The notes under the pieces are model-generated. The model worked only from the letters and a program-made list of their open reading frames with translations, made no database searches and was not told the origin of the DNA. A program made the translations under genes and the position numbers. DNA of 23,352 bases from Cellvibrionales bacterium. Its GTDB lineage: Bacteria; Pseudomonadota; Gammaproteobacteria; Pseudomonadales; JAHEGP01. The stretch spans positions 1 through 23,352 of the forward strand of contig JAHEGP010000014.1 in NCBI GenBank assembly GCA_024645065.1. The letters run 5' to 3'. Below, in pieces: positions 1 to 7,599 of the stretch (positions are counted from its first letter, which is position 1; every line of letters starts with the position of its first letter).

Positions 1-99
1 TTTCTTGGCAGCAGATTTTGCTTTGGTCTTAACTTTTGGGGTAACGCCTTTCGCAGCGGGTTTAACGGCGGCTTTTTGGGGTGTCTTTGATTTGGCCAT
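1..99 (-). CDS. Lys/Ala-rich basic protein, N-terminal part only
   Basis: The gene reads leftwards off the window, so only its first 33 codons are present. They start at ATG 99-97, preceded by an AAGGA-type ribosome binding site (AAGGAAATTGTGAG then ATG). Eleven of the 33 residues are Lys and the rest are mostly Ala, Pro, Thr and Val, the composition of histone H1-like or AlgP/PhaF-like DNA-binding tails. There is no signal peptide or membrane segment in the visible part. Such a tail could front a DNA-binding protein or another basic protein. The identity cannot be settled without the missing part. Confidence 0.6.
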   Translation of the reverse strand, partial: MAKSKTPQKAAVKPAAKGVTPKVKTKAKSAAKK

Positions 100-223
100 C
101 TCACAATTTCCTTATCAGGTTGTTATCGGTATAAGGTCAGTACGCGAACACACATTCTAATCCAACAGCGAACAGATTGAATAGCATCCAATCTGGTTTG
201 TACCAGCTTGTCCAGCAAGAAAC

Positions 224-240
224 AAAAAAGGGGAAAGCTG
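224..240 (-). terminator. possible terminator after the NAGGN operon
   Basis: Read on the minus strand, about 55 nt after the stop of the last operon gene, a GGGC...CCCC stretch is followed directly by six T residues (229-224). The T-run is good but the stem is short (3-4 bp), so this is a weak intrinsic terminator candidate. Confidence 0.25.
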
Positions 241-294
241 CCCGATACGAGGGTAGGCAGTGGGTTGCTAAGCTATGCCTGGGGAATTTACTGT

Positions 295-1350
295 TCAGTC
301 GATCGTCTGCTGCATATAGTGACTCAGCAGCCTGGCGATACTGAGCAGGCTGCTGATGTGTGTCCGCTCGTAGCCATGGGTGGCATCGGTGCCAAAAGTA
401 ATCAGGGCATGGCGAATATCGTGCCCGGCGACGATAGCGGAATTGGCATCAGAATAATAATAGCGAAAGACATCGGTCTGGTGCTCGATACCGTGGTCGC
501 GGCACAGCTGTCGGAGGGAGCGGGTCAGTTCCCGATCGAAGGGCCCACTGGTGTCCTGTGCGCACAGGGTGACGCCATGCTCCCGCGCATTCTGGCCGGG
601 CGCGACCGGGCCTATATCAATGCCGACAAACTCGGCTACCGATGCTGCCAGCGAGGCACCCGCTCCGGTGCCGACCTCTTCCGTGACGGTAAACAGGGCG
701 TAAACATCGGTGGCAGGTTGTATTTGGTTATCTACGATGGCCTTGAGGCAAGCCAGCAGAGCACTGGCACCGGCCTTGTTGTCGAGATGGCGGGCGCTGA
801 TGTAGCCGGACTTGTCCCACTCGAGATCGCTGTCAAAGGCAATGAAATCGCCCTCCTGAATTCCCAGTGCCACCAGTTGGTGTTGATTTTCGACCTGGGT
901 GTTCAGGCGCAGCTCAACCTGGTCCCAACCCACGGGAAGCTTATCGATCTGTTCGTTAAATGCGTGTCCCGATGCCAGTAGCGGTAACACCTGGCCACGG
1001 AACGCACCGTGTTGGGAAAATAACGTTACCCGGCCTCCCTCGGCGAAACGACTGGACCAGCTGCCGATCGGCTTGAGCGAAAGCCTGCCGTTGGGCTTGA
1101 GGCTGGCAACATTTGCACCGATGGTGTCCAGGTGATTGGCTATGGCTTTGGAGGGCCCGCTCGCCTTTCCCTCCAGGCGGGCACAAATCGTGCCGCGCCG
1201 GGTCAATTCAAACGCTATGCCGAGCTCTTTCAGGCGCAGACAAACGTATCGCACGATTTCATCGGTAAACCCGGTGGGGCAGGGGATCGCCAGCATTTCC
1301 TGCAGGCAACGGCGCAGGTAGCTCTCGTCAATGGGCGGGGTGCTTGTCAT
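295..1350 (-). CDS. NAGGN-system M42 family peptidase, paralog with canonical active site
   Basis: This 351-residue protein belongs to the M42 (glutamyl-aminopeptidase-like) metallopeptidases of the type found with NAGGN synthesis genes. All expected M42 positions can be seen: H73 and D75 (NHLDTIG), D190 (DNKAG), the Glu pair E224-E225 (TVTEEVGTG), D245 and the late His H331 (ERTH). A two-metal active site is therefore likely intact. It is cytoplasmic, with no signal peptide. It is the last gene of the minus-strand operon, and its ATG overlaps the TGA of the preceding paralog (ATGA, 4 bp), which suggests translational coupling; no strong ribosome binding site is seen. The substrate is unproven. 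A role in breaking down or trimming the NAGGN dipeptide or a relative is inferred from context. Confidence 0.9.
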   Translation of the reverse strand: MTSTPPIDESYLRRCLQEMLAIPCPTGFTDEIVRYVCLRLKELGIAFELTRRGTICARLEGKASGPSKAIANHLDTIGANVASLKPNGRLSLKPIGSWSSRFAEGGRVTLFSQHGAFRGQVLPLLASGHAFNEQIDKLPVGWDQVELRLNTQVENQHQLVALGIQEGDFIAFDSDLEWDKSGYISARHLDNKAGASALLACLKAIVDNQIQPATDVYALFTVTEEVGTGAGASLAASVAEFVGIDIGPVAPGQNAREHGVTLCAQDTSGPFDRELTRSLRQLCRDHGIEHQTDVFRYYYSDANSAIVAGHDIRHALITFGTDATHGYERTHISSLLSIARLLSHYMQQTID

Positions 1351-2522
1351 TTATCACTGCCACGGGTGCGATTCAGCACTTTTGCTGCGTCGAGGGAAGA
1401 CTGCGCGGTTTCGGGTAAGGTATCGCTGTCAATCTGGTGGGTAAATCCGCTCACGGTAGTTACCGCCGGGTCGGAAACGAAAGTTGGTTCACTGACCATA
1501 TAGGCAACCAATAGTTTTGCCATGTTGATCAGACTATGGAGGTGGGTTCGCTCGATACTGTGCGAGGCATCACCGGCATAGGTCACCACCGCAGTGCGAA
1601 CATCATGCCCGGCGGCGAGCGCTGACGCGGCGTCGCTGTGTGAGCCGCCAAGAACCTTGCGCTGGTGCGGGATATCGTTGCGCTGGGCTATTTGTTGCAG
1701 GTGTGCAGTGAGGTGATAATCGTAGGGCCCGTTTGCGTCGCTGGCGGCAATGGTAATGCGTTTGAAAGGCGACTTGTTAATGGCAGGTATCGACGCAAAG
1801 TCCACCGTCAGTAACTCGCTGACCTCGGGCAGTATAGCGCTGCCAACGCCGGTGCCTATGGACTCAGTGACAGTGAACAGGAAATAGATATCACTCGGCA
1901 GCTCAAGCTTCTCTCCGACGACGTGTTCAAGTGCGACCAGCAGGGCGGCGGCACCGGCTTTGTTGTCGATATTTCGCCCCACGATGAACCCGTTTTCCAG
2001 AACCTCGGGGCTGCTATCGAGGTCGACAAAGTCGCCAATATCGATACCCAGGGCCTTGACGTCGGCCTCGTTGTAAACAGGCTCGTCGAGGCGCAGCTCG
2101 ATATGATCCCAGTCTATAGGCAGATCTTCTGCCCCTTCGTCCCGGCTCGTACCCCAGGTCATGGATGCCAGCAGCGTTCCCCGGAACCGGCGCTTCTCGC
2201 TGAATAAAGTAACCCGGACCCCCTCGGCATAGCGACTACTCCAGTACCCGATCGGTGCGACTTCCAGGCGGCCATCGGACCTGATGCGCTTTACCATCGC
2301 GCCAATAGAATCCACATGGTTGACGATCGCGCGTGCCATACCGGTTTTGCCCGCGCCGGGAAGACGAGCACGGATGGTACCCCGCCGGGTAATCTGGTAT
2401 TCGATGTCAAGTTCCTCCAGCGCCGCGCCGATATAGCGGATCACCTCATCGGTGAAGCCACACGGGCTGGGTATTGCCAGAAGTTCCAAAACCAGCTGGC
2501 GCAAACGTCCGGCATCAATCAT
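1347..2522 (-). CDS. NAGGN-system M42 family peptidase, divergent paralog (Glu-to-Ser in active site)
   Basis: This 391-residue protein is a second M42-type peptidase, clearly homologous along its length to the 351-residue gene downstream (shared RRGTI-ARL, NH-D-IGA, IG-WSSR-AEG-RVTLFS, DNKAGA, TVTE--GTG, ERTH). It keeps H69, D71, D186, E220, D241 and H327, but the Glu-Glu pair reads E220-S221 (TVTESIGTG); the second Glu is normally a metal ligand. It also has a C-terminal tail of roughly 45 residues (about 346-391), Thr/Ser/Asp-rich, that its neighbour lacks. Its start overlaps the ngg stop by ATGA, and an AGGAGG ribosome binding site lies at 2538-2533. Its activity could be altered or lost, or it could form mixed oligomers with the other copy; this is inference. 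Confidence 0.88.
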   Translation of the reverse strand: MIDAGRLRQLVLELLAIPSPCGFTDEVIRYIGAALEELDIEYQITRRGTIRARLPGAGKTGMARAIVNHVDSIGAMVKRIRSDGRLEVAPIGYWSSRYAEGVRVTLFSEKRRFRGTLLASMTWGTSRDEGAEDLPIDWDHIELRLDEPVYNEADVKALGIDIGDFVDLDSSPEVLENGFIVGRNIDNKAGAAALLVALEHVVGEKLELPSDIYFLFTVTESIGTGVGSAILPEVSELLTVDFASIPAINKSPFKRITIAASDANGPYDYHLTAHLQQIAQRNDIPHQRKVLGGSHSDAASALAAGHDVRTAVVTYAGDASHSIERTHLHSLINMAKLLVAYMVSEPTFVSDPAVTTVSGFTHQIDSDTLPETAQSSLDAAKVLNRTRGSDK

Positions 2523-4288
2523 TTATCGTCTACCTCCTGGTCGTCGCGCATACTGACAGAAAGCGGAAACAGCAGGTCAAGGAAACGCTGGGCGGTGGGC
2601 CGGGGCTCATGGTTCGCCAGCCCGACCCGTTCATTGGCTTCAATGATCACGTAATCCTCCTGGCTCGGGTCCTTGACCATGAAATCCAGCCCCACCACAG
2701 GAATTTCAAGTTGCCGCGCAGCCTCCTCGGCGGCAGCCACCAACTTGGGGTGGAGTTGGGGTGTTACATCGTGGATGGTGCCGCCGGTATGCAGGTTCGC
2801 CGTTTTGCGAACCTGAATGACCCTGCCGGAATCAAGCACCGAGTCCAGGGTCAGTTGCTGTTCGGCCAGACAGGCTTCGGTTTGCTGGTCGATCGGAATA
2901 CTGCTTTCCCCGCCGGTCGCGGCCCTTCGCCGCCGGCTTTGTTTCTCAATCAGCGTCGCTACCGTTTGGGCACCGTCACCGATGATCTGGGGTGGCCTGC
3001 GAACCGCCGCCGCTACCACTTCATAGCCAATCACGACAACTCGAAGGTCCTGACCCGGATGAAAGGATTCCAGTAACACGCGCTCGCCATACTGGCGTGC
3101 GGTGAGCAAGGCCTGATCAAGTTCACGCTCCGTGTGTACCCCGACAGTGATACCCTTGCCTTGCTCGCCTACCGCAGGCTTGACCACCAGTTCCCGGTGC
3201 TCATCCAAAAATGCCATATTCGCATCCTGTTGCCCAGCAAGTCGGAACGAGGGAGTATTCAGCCCCGCGCGTCGCAACCAGCGATGGGTCACGTACTTGT
3301 CCTGGCATCGGCTCATGGCAACGGCTGAAGTGAAATCGGACAAGGATTCCCGGCAGCTCACCTTCTTACCTCCCCTGATGAGCCTGAAGTAACCTTCGTG
3401 GGCGTCCAGTAACTCTACCGTAATACCTCTGGCGCGCGCTTCGTCTACGATAATCTTGGCATAGGGATTCAGCTCTTCTTCCAGTTCAGGGCCGAGGAAG
3501 AGGTTTTCATTGAAGGCATTCTTGTTTTTCAGCGAAAACGTGTAAACCTGGCGAAAACCGAGCTTTTCGTACAAGGCCTTGGCCTGAAGATTGTCGTGCA
3601 GTACTGAGAGGTCGAGGTGCTTGCAGCCGACCTTGTGAAAGTACTCTGCCAGTGAGCCCATCAGTTGCTCGCCGACACCGGGCCTGGCGGCCTGGGGATC
3701 GACAGTGAGGCACCAGAGGCTGCTGCCACCGGAGGGGTCGTTAAACAGCTCGACGTGATCAATGCCGGTGACTGTGCCAACGATTTCTCCGGTCACCTGG
3801 TCTTCCGCCACCAGGGAAATGAGCGATCGGGAGTCACGTTGTGCCCAGAGATAGTCCGGGTCGGTTGGCACCATATCGCGTTGCAGATACAGCTCGTTAA
3901 TGCGTTTGGCGTCTTCTGGCGTCGCCAGCCTTCTTATCCGCAAATCCTCGGCTGGCACCGGCTTTTTTTGCTGTGGCAGATCGAGCCGAAAGGTATCCGA
4001 CGGGTCCAGGAATAGCTGCTGGGGAGCGCTGGTGAGCGCCACATGAGGGTCCGCAACATACATGGCGATATCGCGTTTTCCTGGCGATTCCTTCAGCAAT
4101 TCGGCTGCAATGTCCCTTGGGTCGGCATAGGTATGCCCCATAATAATGCGCCCCCAGCCACAATAGATCACGGCCCGCTGCACAATCTCATGGTCGTCAC
4201 TGGCTTGTTTTGCAACTGAGTCGAGGTGGTGGTACGACGGTGGCTGATCAATAAAGCGATCTTTGCCGGTGTCCTTTTTGTCTGTCAT
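2519..4288 (-). CDS. ngg: N-acetylglutaminylglutamine synthetase (GNAT + ATP-grasp)
   Basis: This 589-residue two-domain enzyme (also called ngs) makes N-acetylglutaminylglutamine, the dipeptide precursor of the osmolyte NAGGN. After an N-terminal region of about 115 residues comes a GNAT acetyltransferase domain (about 116-255) with an acetyl-CoA loop RPGVGE at 202-207. An ATP-grasp ligase domain follows (about 328-575), with K370 followed by the glycine loop PAVGEQGKG and a C-terminal metal/substrate segment EANERVGLANHEP at about 550-562, typical of this family. The N-acetylation and peptide-ligation activities thus sit in one chain. The start lies 3 bp after the stop of asnO, and its end overlaps the first M42 gene by 4 bp, so it is the second gene of the operon. 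The protein appears complete, with no missing motif. Confidence 0.95.
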   Translation of the reverse strand: MTDKKDTGKDRFIDQPPSYHHLDSVAKQASDDHEIVQRAVIYCGWGRIIMGHTYADPRDIAAELLKESPGKRDIAMYVADPHVALTSAPQQLFLDPSDTFRLDLPQQKKPVPAEDLRIRRLATPEDAKRINELYLQRDMVPTDPDYLWAQRDSRSLISLVAEDQVTGEIVGTVTGIDHVELFNDPSGGSSLWCLTVDPQAARPGVGEQLMGSLAEYFHKVGCKHLDLSVLHDNLQAKALYEKLGFRQVYTFSLKNKNAFNENLFLGPELEEELNPYAKIIVDEARARGITVELLDAHEGYFRLIRGGKKVSCRESLSDFTSAVAMSRCQDKYVTHRWLRRAGLNTPSFRLAGQQDANMAFLDEHRELVVKPAVGEQGKGITVGVHTERELDQALLTARQYGERVLLESFHPGQDLRVVVIGYEVVAAAVRRPPQIIGDGAQTVATLIEKQSRRRRAATGGESSIPIDQQTEACLAEQQLTLDSVLDSGRVIQVRKTANLHTGGTIHDVTPQLHPKLVAAAEEAARQLEIPVVGLDFMVKDPSQEDYVIIEANERVGLANHEPRPTAQRFLDLLFPLSVSMRDDQEVDDK

Positions 4289-4291
4289 AGG

Positions 4292-6064
4292 TCAAACCCC
4301 ATGCGATTGAAGCCAGAGCTCCAGTAAGCCCAGCTGCCAGAGCTTCGACCCGCGCAGCGGCGTAATATGGGCTTCTGGTGCCTGCAAAAGCTCATCGATG
4401 TAACTGCCGTTGAACATCCCGCGCTGCCGTGCCCGATGGCTGAGCAGCGCGTCGCTGACGAACTCCAGTACCGGGCCGCGCAGGTACTTGAGGGCGGGCA
4501 CTGGAAAATATCCTTTCGGACGATCGATAACCTCGGCGGGGATAACCGCTCGGGAGGCTTCTTTTAATATGTGCTTGCCATCGCCGTGCAGCTTGTGGCG
4601 AGCCGGAATTCTGGCGGCAAACTCTACCAGTTTGTGGTCGAGAAACGGCACCCGTGCCTCAAGCCCCCAGGCCATGGTCATGTTGTCCACTCTCTTGACC
4701 GGGTCATCGACGAGCATAACGGTTGTGTCCAGGCGCAGGGCTTTGTCGACTGGATCGTCAGCGCCAGCCGCTGCAAAATGCTGGCGCACGAATTCACCGG
4801 CATGATCTTGCTGCTGGTAGCGTTGGCTGACGACACGCTGGTATTCGGCATAGTCGCGATCAAAAAACGCGGTGCGGTAGCTATCGAACGGTGTTGAGGA
4901 GCCAACCATCGGTGGATACCAGTGATAGCCTCCAAAGACCTCATCTGCCCCCTGGCCGCTCTGCACCGCCTTGCAACTCATGGAGACTTCCCGGGAAAGC
5001 AGGTAAAAGCCAATGCAGTCGTGGCTTACCATCGGCTCAGCCATGGCATGAATGGCGTCTGGTAAATGATCCAGCAGCTCGCTGGAAGCGACCCGAATCT
5101 TGTGATGTCGGGTGCCGAATGTCGATGCGACAAGGTCGGAATACTGGAACTCATCGCCCAATTCCTCCCCGATCGACTCAAAACCCACGGAGTAGGTCAG
5201 CAAACCACTGGTGCCGCTCTCGGCCATAAGGCCAACCAGCAGGCTGGAATCGACACCCCCTGACAGCAGGACTCCCACGTCGACAGAAGCCAACTGACGA
5301 ATGCGCACGGCGCGCCTGAGTTCGTCCAGCAGACTATCGCGCCAATCCTCGAAGCTGCGTTCCTCATCATCACTACTGCGACTGTAATCAACTCGCCAAT
5401 AGGTTTTCTGCACCACCTTGCCATCGCTGCCGACGCGCATACTGCAGCCCGGTGGCAGCTTGCGAATAGCACTGATCATGGTGTTGGGTGACGGCACTAC
5501 CGAGTGAAAGTTGAGGTAGTAATTCAGCGCCACCGGATCGATGGCCCGATCGATATCACCCGCCGCCAGCAGCGCCGGCAGGGTTGACGCGAAGCGCAGG
5601 CGATGAGGGTCAGAGGTGTAGTAGAGAGGTTTAATGCCCAGCCGATCTCGAGCGATGAAGGTGCTGCCACTATCGCGTTCCCAAATAGCGAATGCAAACA
5701 TACCCTCGAACCGCCGCAGGCACTCTTCACCCCAGGCATGGTAGGCCTTCAGGATGACTTCGGTGTCGCCGCCGGAGTAAAAGGTATAGCCCAATTGCTG
5801 CAACTCGCCGCGCAGGGCAGGGTAGTTGTAAATCGCGCCATTGAAAACGATACCCAGCCCCATTTGCGGATCGAACATAGGTTGCTGGGAGCTGTCGGAT
5901 TGGTCCATGATGCGCAGTCGCCGGTGCCCAAAACCGCGCCAACCCTGCACCAGCAAGCCGCTGTCGTCGGGCCCCCGGGGGGCAAGCGATTCCGTGATGC
6001 GATTAAGTCCGGCAATATCCACCGGCGCGCCATCGAAGCGAATCTCTCCGCTAATTCCACACAT
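4292..6064 (-). CDS. asnO: N-acetylglutaminylglutamine amidotransferase (asparagine-synthase family)
   Basis: This 590-residue glutamine-dependent amidotransferase amidates the C-terminus of N-acetylglutaminylglutamine to give NAGGN, a compatible solute that builds up under osmotic stress. The Ntn glutaminase domain has C2 (MCGISGE), RGPDDSG at 30-36, HRRL at 48-51, FNGAIYN at 74-80 and GGDTE at 98-102. The synthetase domain has the PP-loop SGGVDSS at 268-274. The start is ATG 6064 because Cys2 must follow Met as the catalytic nucleophile, and an AGGA ribosome binding site precedes it. An in-frame ATG 28 codons upstream (6148) would bury this Cys and is rejected. It is the first gene of the minus-strand operon with ngg and the two M42 peptidases. 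Confidence 0.95.
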   Translation of the reverse strand: MCGISGEIRFDGAPVDIAGLNRITESLAPRGPDDSGLLVQGWRGFGHRRLRIMDQSDSSQQPMFDPQMGLGIVFNGAIYNYPALRGELQQLGYTFYSGGDTEVILKAYHAWGEECLRRFEGMFAFAIWERDSGSTFIARDRLGIKPLYYTSDPHRLRFASTLPALLAAGDIDRAIDPVALNYYLNFHSVVPSPNTMISAIRKLPPGCSMRVGSDGKVVQKTYWRVDYSRSSDDEERSFEDWRDSLLDELRRAVRIRQLASVDVGVLLSGGVDSSLLVGLMAESGTSGLLTYSVGFESIGEELGDEFQYSDLVASTFGTRHHKIRVASSELLDHLPDAIHAMAEPMVSHDCIGFYLLSREVSMSCKAVQSGQGADEVFGGYHWYPPMVGSSTPFDSYRTAFFDRDYAEYQRVVSQRYQQQDHAGEFVRQHFAAAGADDPVDKALRLDTTVMLVDDPVKRVDNMTMAWGLEARVPFLDHKLVEFAARIPARHKLHGDGKHILKEASRAVIPAEVIDRPKGYFPVPALKYLRGPVLEFVSDALLSHRARQRGMFNGSYIDELLQAPEAHITPLRGSKLWQLGLLELWLQSHGV

Positions 6065-6122
6065 AGCTAGATCCTGGGTAATAAAAAGGAAAGAAGACTG
6101 TGGTAAGGATCGCCTCGCTTCA

Positions 6123-6136
6123 ACCCGCTTGCGGGT
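6123..6136. promoter_or_regulatory. 14-bp dyad upstream of asnO
   Basis: ACCCGC-TT-GCGGGT is an inverted repeat about 60 bp upstream of the asnO start, in the stretch where the operon promoter or leader must lie. The two-base centre is too short for a hairpin with all six pairs, so an operator half-site pair is more likely than a terminator. Function not known. Confidence 0.3.
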
Positions 6137-6137
6137 G

Positions 6138-6206
6138 GACCAATACACAGATCTGATACCATGGCCGCACCCGCACCGTCACGGTATCCAGGCGATAGAC
6201 CAATAC
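6138..6206. repeat. pair of direct GACCAATAC repeats upstream of asnO
   Basis: The 9-mer GACCAATAC occurs at 6138-6146 and again at 6198-6206, 60 bp apart, in the 450-bp gene-free stretch between asnO and the Rap1a-like gene (6065-6517). The stretch also holds the palindrome CCGGTACCGG (6228-6237). No convincing sigma-70 promoter or small gene was found here. The repeats could be regulator sites for the osmolyte operon or coincidence. Confidence 0.25.
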
Positions 6207-6517
6207 GAAACGCGGTAGGGAGAGTCACCGGTACCGGGATAATGCGCTTGCGAAACTCCATGGTTGAGGCGTTGGGGTGACCCGCGGGATTAATGGACAT
6301 GATGCGTCACGAGACTAACAAAATGGCCTCGCAGGCACAAGCGACTTCAGGGGCCTGGCCAGCGAGCAGTTGCTCCCTGGTCGACTCCGACGAATTCGAA
6401 AATCCAAAAAATCGCGACTGCGCCCATGGCAAATTCGCCCTGGGACAAATGTCAGGTAAAAGCCCTCCCGAGGATGCCGGGCGCCGGTTGCCATACAGGC
6501 CGAAGTACCCGCCGCTG

Positions 6518-6916
6518 CTACTTACCCAGGCGATCCTTGTTGCTCCAGTTTTCTTTTACTGGCTGCTTCGCTTCAGGGGCAGCGTTTTCAGCGGAGCAGG
6601 GGAAAACAGCTGCAAGGCGAGTATTGATCGACGCGCTGGCATTGCTCGCGCTGTCGTCTGATCCACGCAGCGAATTCATTGCCAACTCTGCCAAAGTGGA
6701 AGTTGAGATATCGTCGGGTATACAGGCTACCTGGCCAGACGCTCGCCCGGCGTCGATGGCACCAGCAACATAACCGTCGCAAAAGTTTTTCTCGGCCAGC
6801 GAATCTTGCTGGCATCTCTGCAGTAGTTGACTCGGCGTCATCGCCGTGGCTGCCTGGGAAGCAGCCGATATCGAAAGCATGATGCCGCAGCGGGCTGCAA
6901 GGCGGATAAATTGCAT
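6518..6916 (-). CDS. Rap1a/Tai-family secreted protein
   Basis: This 132-residue protein has an N-terminal signal peptide (hydrophobic to about residue 23, cleavage near SQAA-TA), so it is probably periplasmic. The mature part resembles the Rap1a/Tai domain first described in immunity proteins against type VI secretion effectors: a Cys near the start (C35), the CDGYVAGAIDAG segment (C46), C65-IPDD, and a final Cys in AAVFPCS (C107). The four Cys could form two disulfides. The C-terminal tail is low complexity. An AGGAG ribosome binding site 6 nt upstream supports ATG 6916. Neither an effector gene nor a secretion gene lies nearby, so an immunity role is not shown; many Rap1a proteins are orphans of unknown role. 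Confidence 0.75.
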   Translation of the reverse strand: MQFIRLAARCGIMLSISAASQAATAMTPSQLLQRCQQDSLAEKNFCDGYVAGAIDAGRASGQVACIPDDISTSTLAELAMNSLRGSDDSASNASASINTRLAAVFPCSAENAAPEAKQPVKENWSNKDRLGK

Positions 6917-7256
6917 GAAAGTCTCCTCTTCAGGTTTCTAATTGAACGGTACATTTTGCAACCGGGTGTGTTTGTGCCAACGGGGTTCGACCGCGTTGGG
7001 CAAGGGCGCGGGATTGCAATGCTGAAATCATAAATGCTTAACGGGCCGGCCACCAATGCGCGATTCCTGATCTCCGGGAGGGGCGGTCTCAGGTCACCTC
7101 TTGATGCAGGTCTGCTCCGGATTTTCATCGGGGTTTGGGTTTTCACTTAGCAGACTGCCTGATGCGTTTCGGGCGACCCATACCACAATGCAAAGCATCG
7201 CCGGGATTGGTCGCGAGCCTGGATCGGTTGCGGCCCCGCGGCAGGCCCGGGACCAG

Positions 7257-7287
7257 TTGCCGGCAATGATAACATCATTGCCGGCAA
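7257..7287. repeat. perfect nested palindrome (14-bp arms, 3-bp centre)
   Basis: TTGCCGGCAATGAT - AAC - ATCATTGCCGGCAA is a perfect inverted repeat. Each arm contains the self-palindromic decamer TTGCCGGCAA, so the element can also be read as two identical palindromic sites whose centres are 21 bp apart (two helical turns). There is no T-run on either side, which argues against an intrinsic terminator. It sits in the 683-bp gene-free stretch 6917-7599, in which no convincing gene was found. Confidence 0.7.
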
Positions 7288-7521
7288 TAACGCTCTGTTG
7301 CGATCCCCCGCAGTCAGTGCCACCTCCTGCCATCCTGCCTGTACCTTGAGGCTGGAGTACAATCGGGTATCGGTGCCAAGGGCCCCAAGACCAGCAGGAT
7401 TGGTATCGATCCCCAGAGGGTGATCACCCGGATTCGGAGATGCTTCCAGGGCCTGCCATAGCGATTCGCGAAGGCCTGCGCTAGAGCCGTAAGTTATTGT
7501 CGCCAAGGGCTATTTGATGTT

Positions 7522-7550
7522 TTGACCCGGCGCTTGGTATATCATTAGCA
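7522..7550 (+). promoter_or_regulatory. possible promoter for the PAP2-GtrA/GT9 pair
   Basis: TTGACC (7522-7527) and TTAGCA (7545-7550) are separated by 17 bp, about 50 bp before the start codon at 7600. The -35 box is good and the -10 box is poor, so this is only a candidate. Confidence 0.25.
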
Positions 7551-7599
7551 GCGGCTGGCAGGCGTCGCTACAGGGCGTTAATTCAGGGTTGGAATAACG

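Noticed and set aside
208..981. Long plus-strand open frame opposite the first M42 gene
   Set aside because: It is antisense to a clear M42 peptidase, has no ribosome binding site or family resemblance, and its residue pattern is that of a reverse-strand shadow.
6065..6148. N-terminal extension of asnO by 28 residues
   Set aside because: The catalytic Cys of the glutaminase domain must be residue 2, which fixes the start at 6064.
7147..7506. 119-residue minus-strand open frame in the gap before the PAP2-GtrA gene
   Set aside because: It runs through the perfect palindrome, has no ribosome binding site, looks low complexity and resembles no family.
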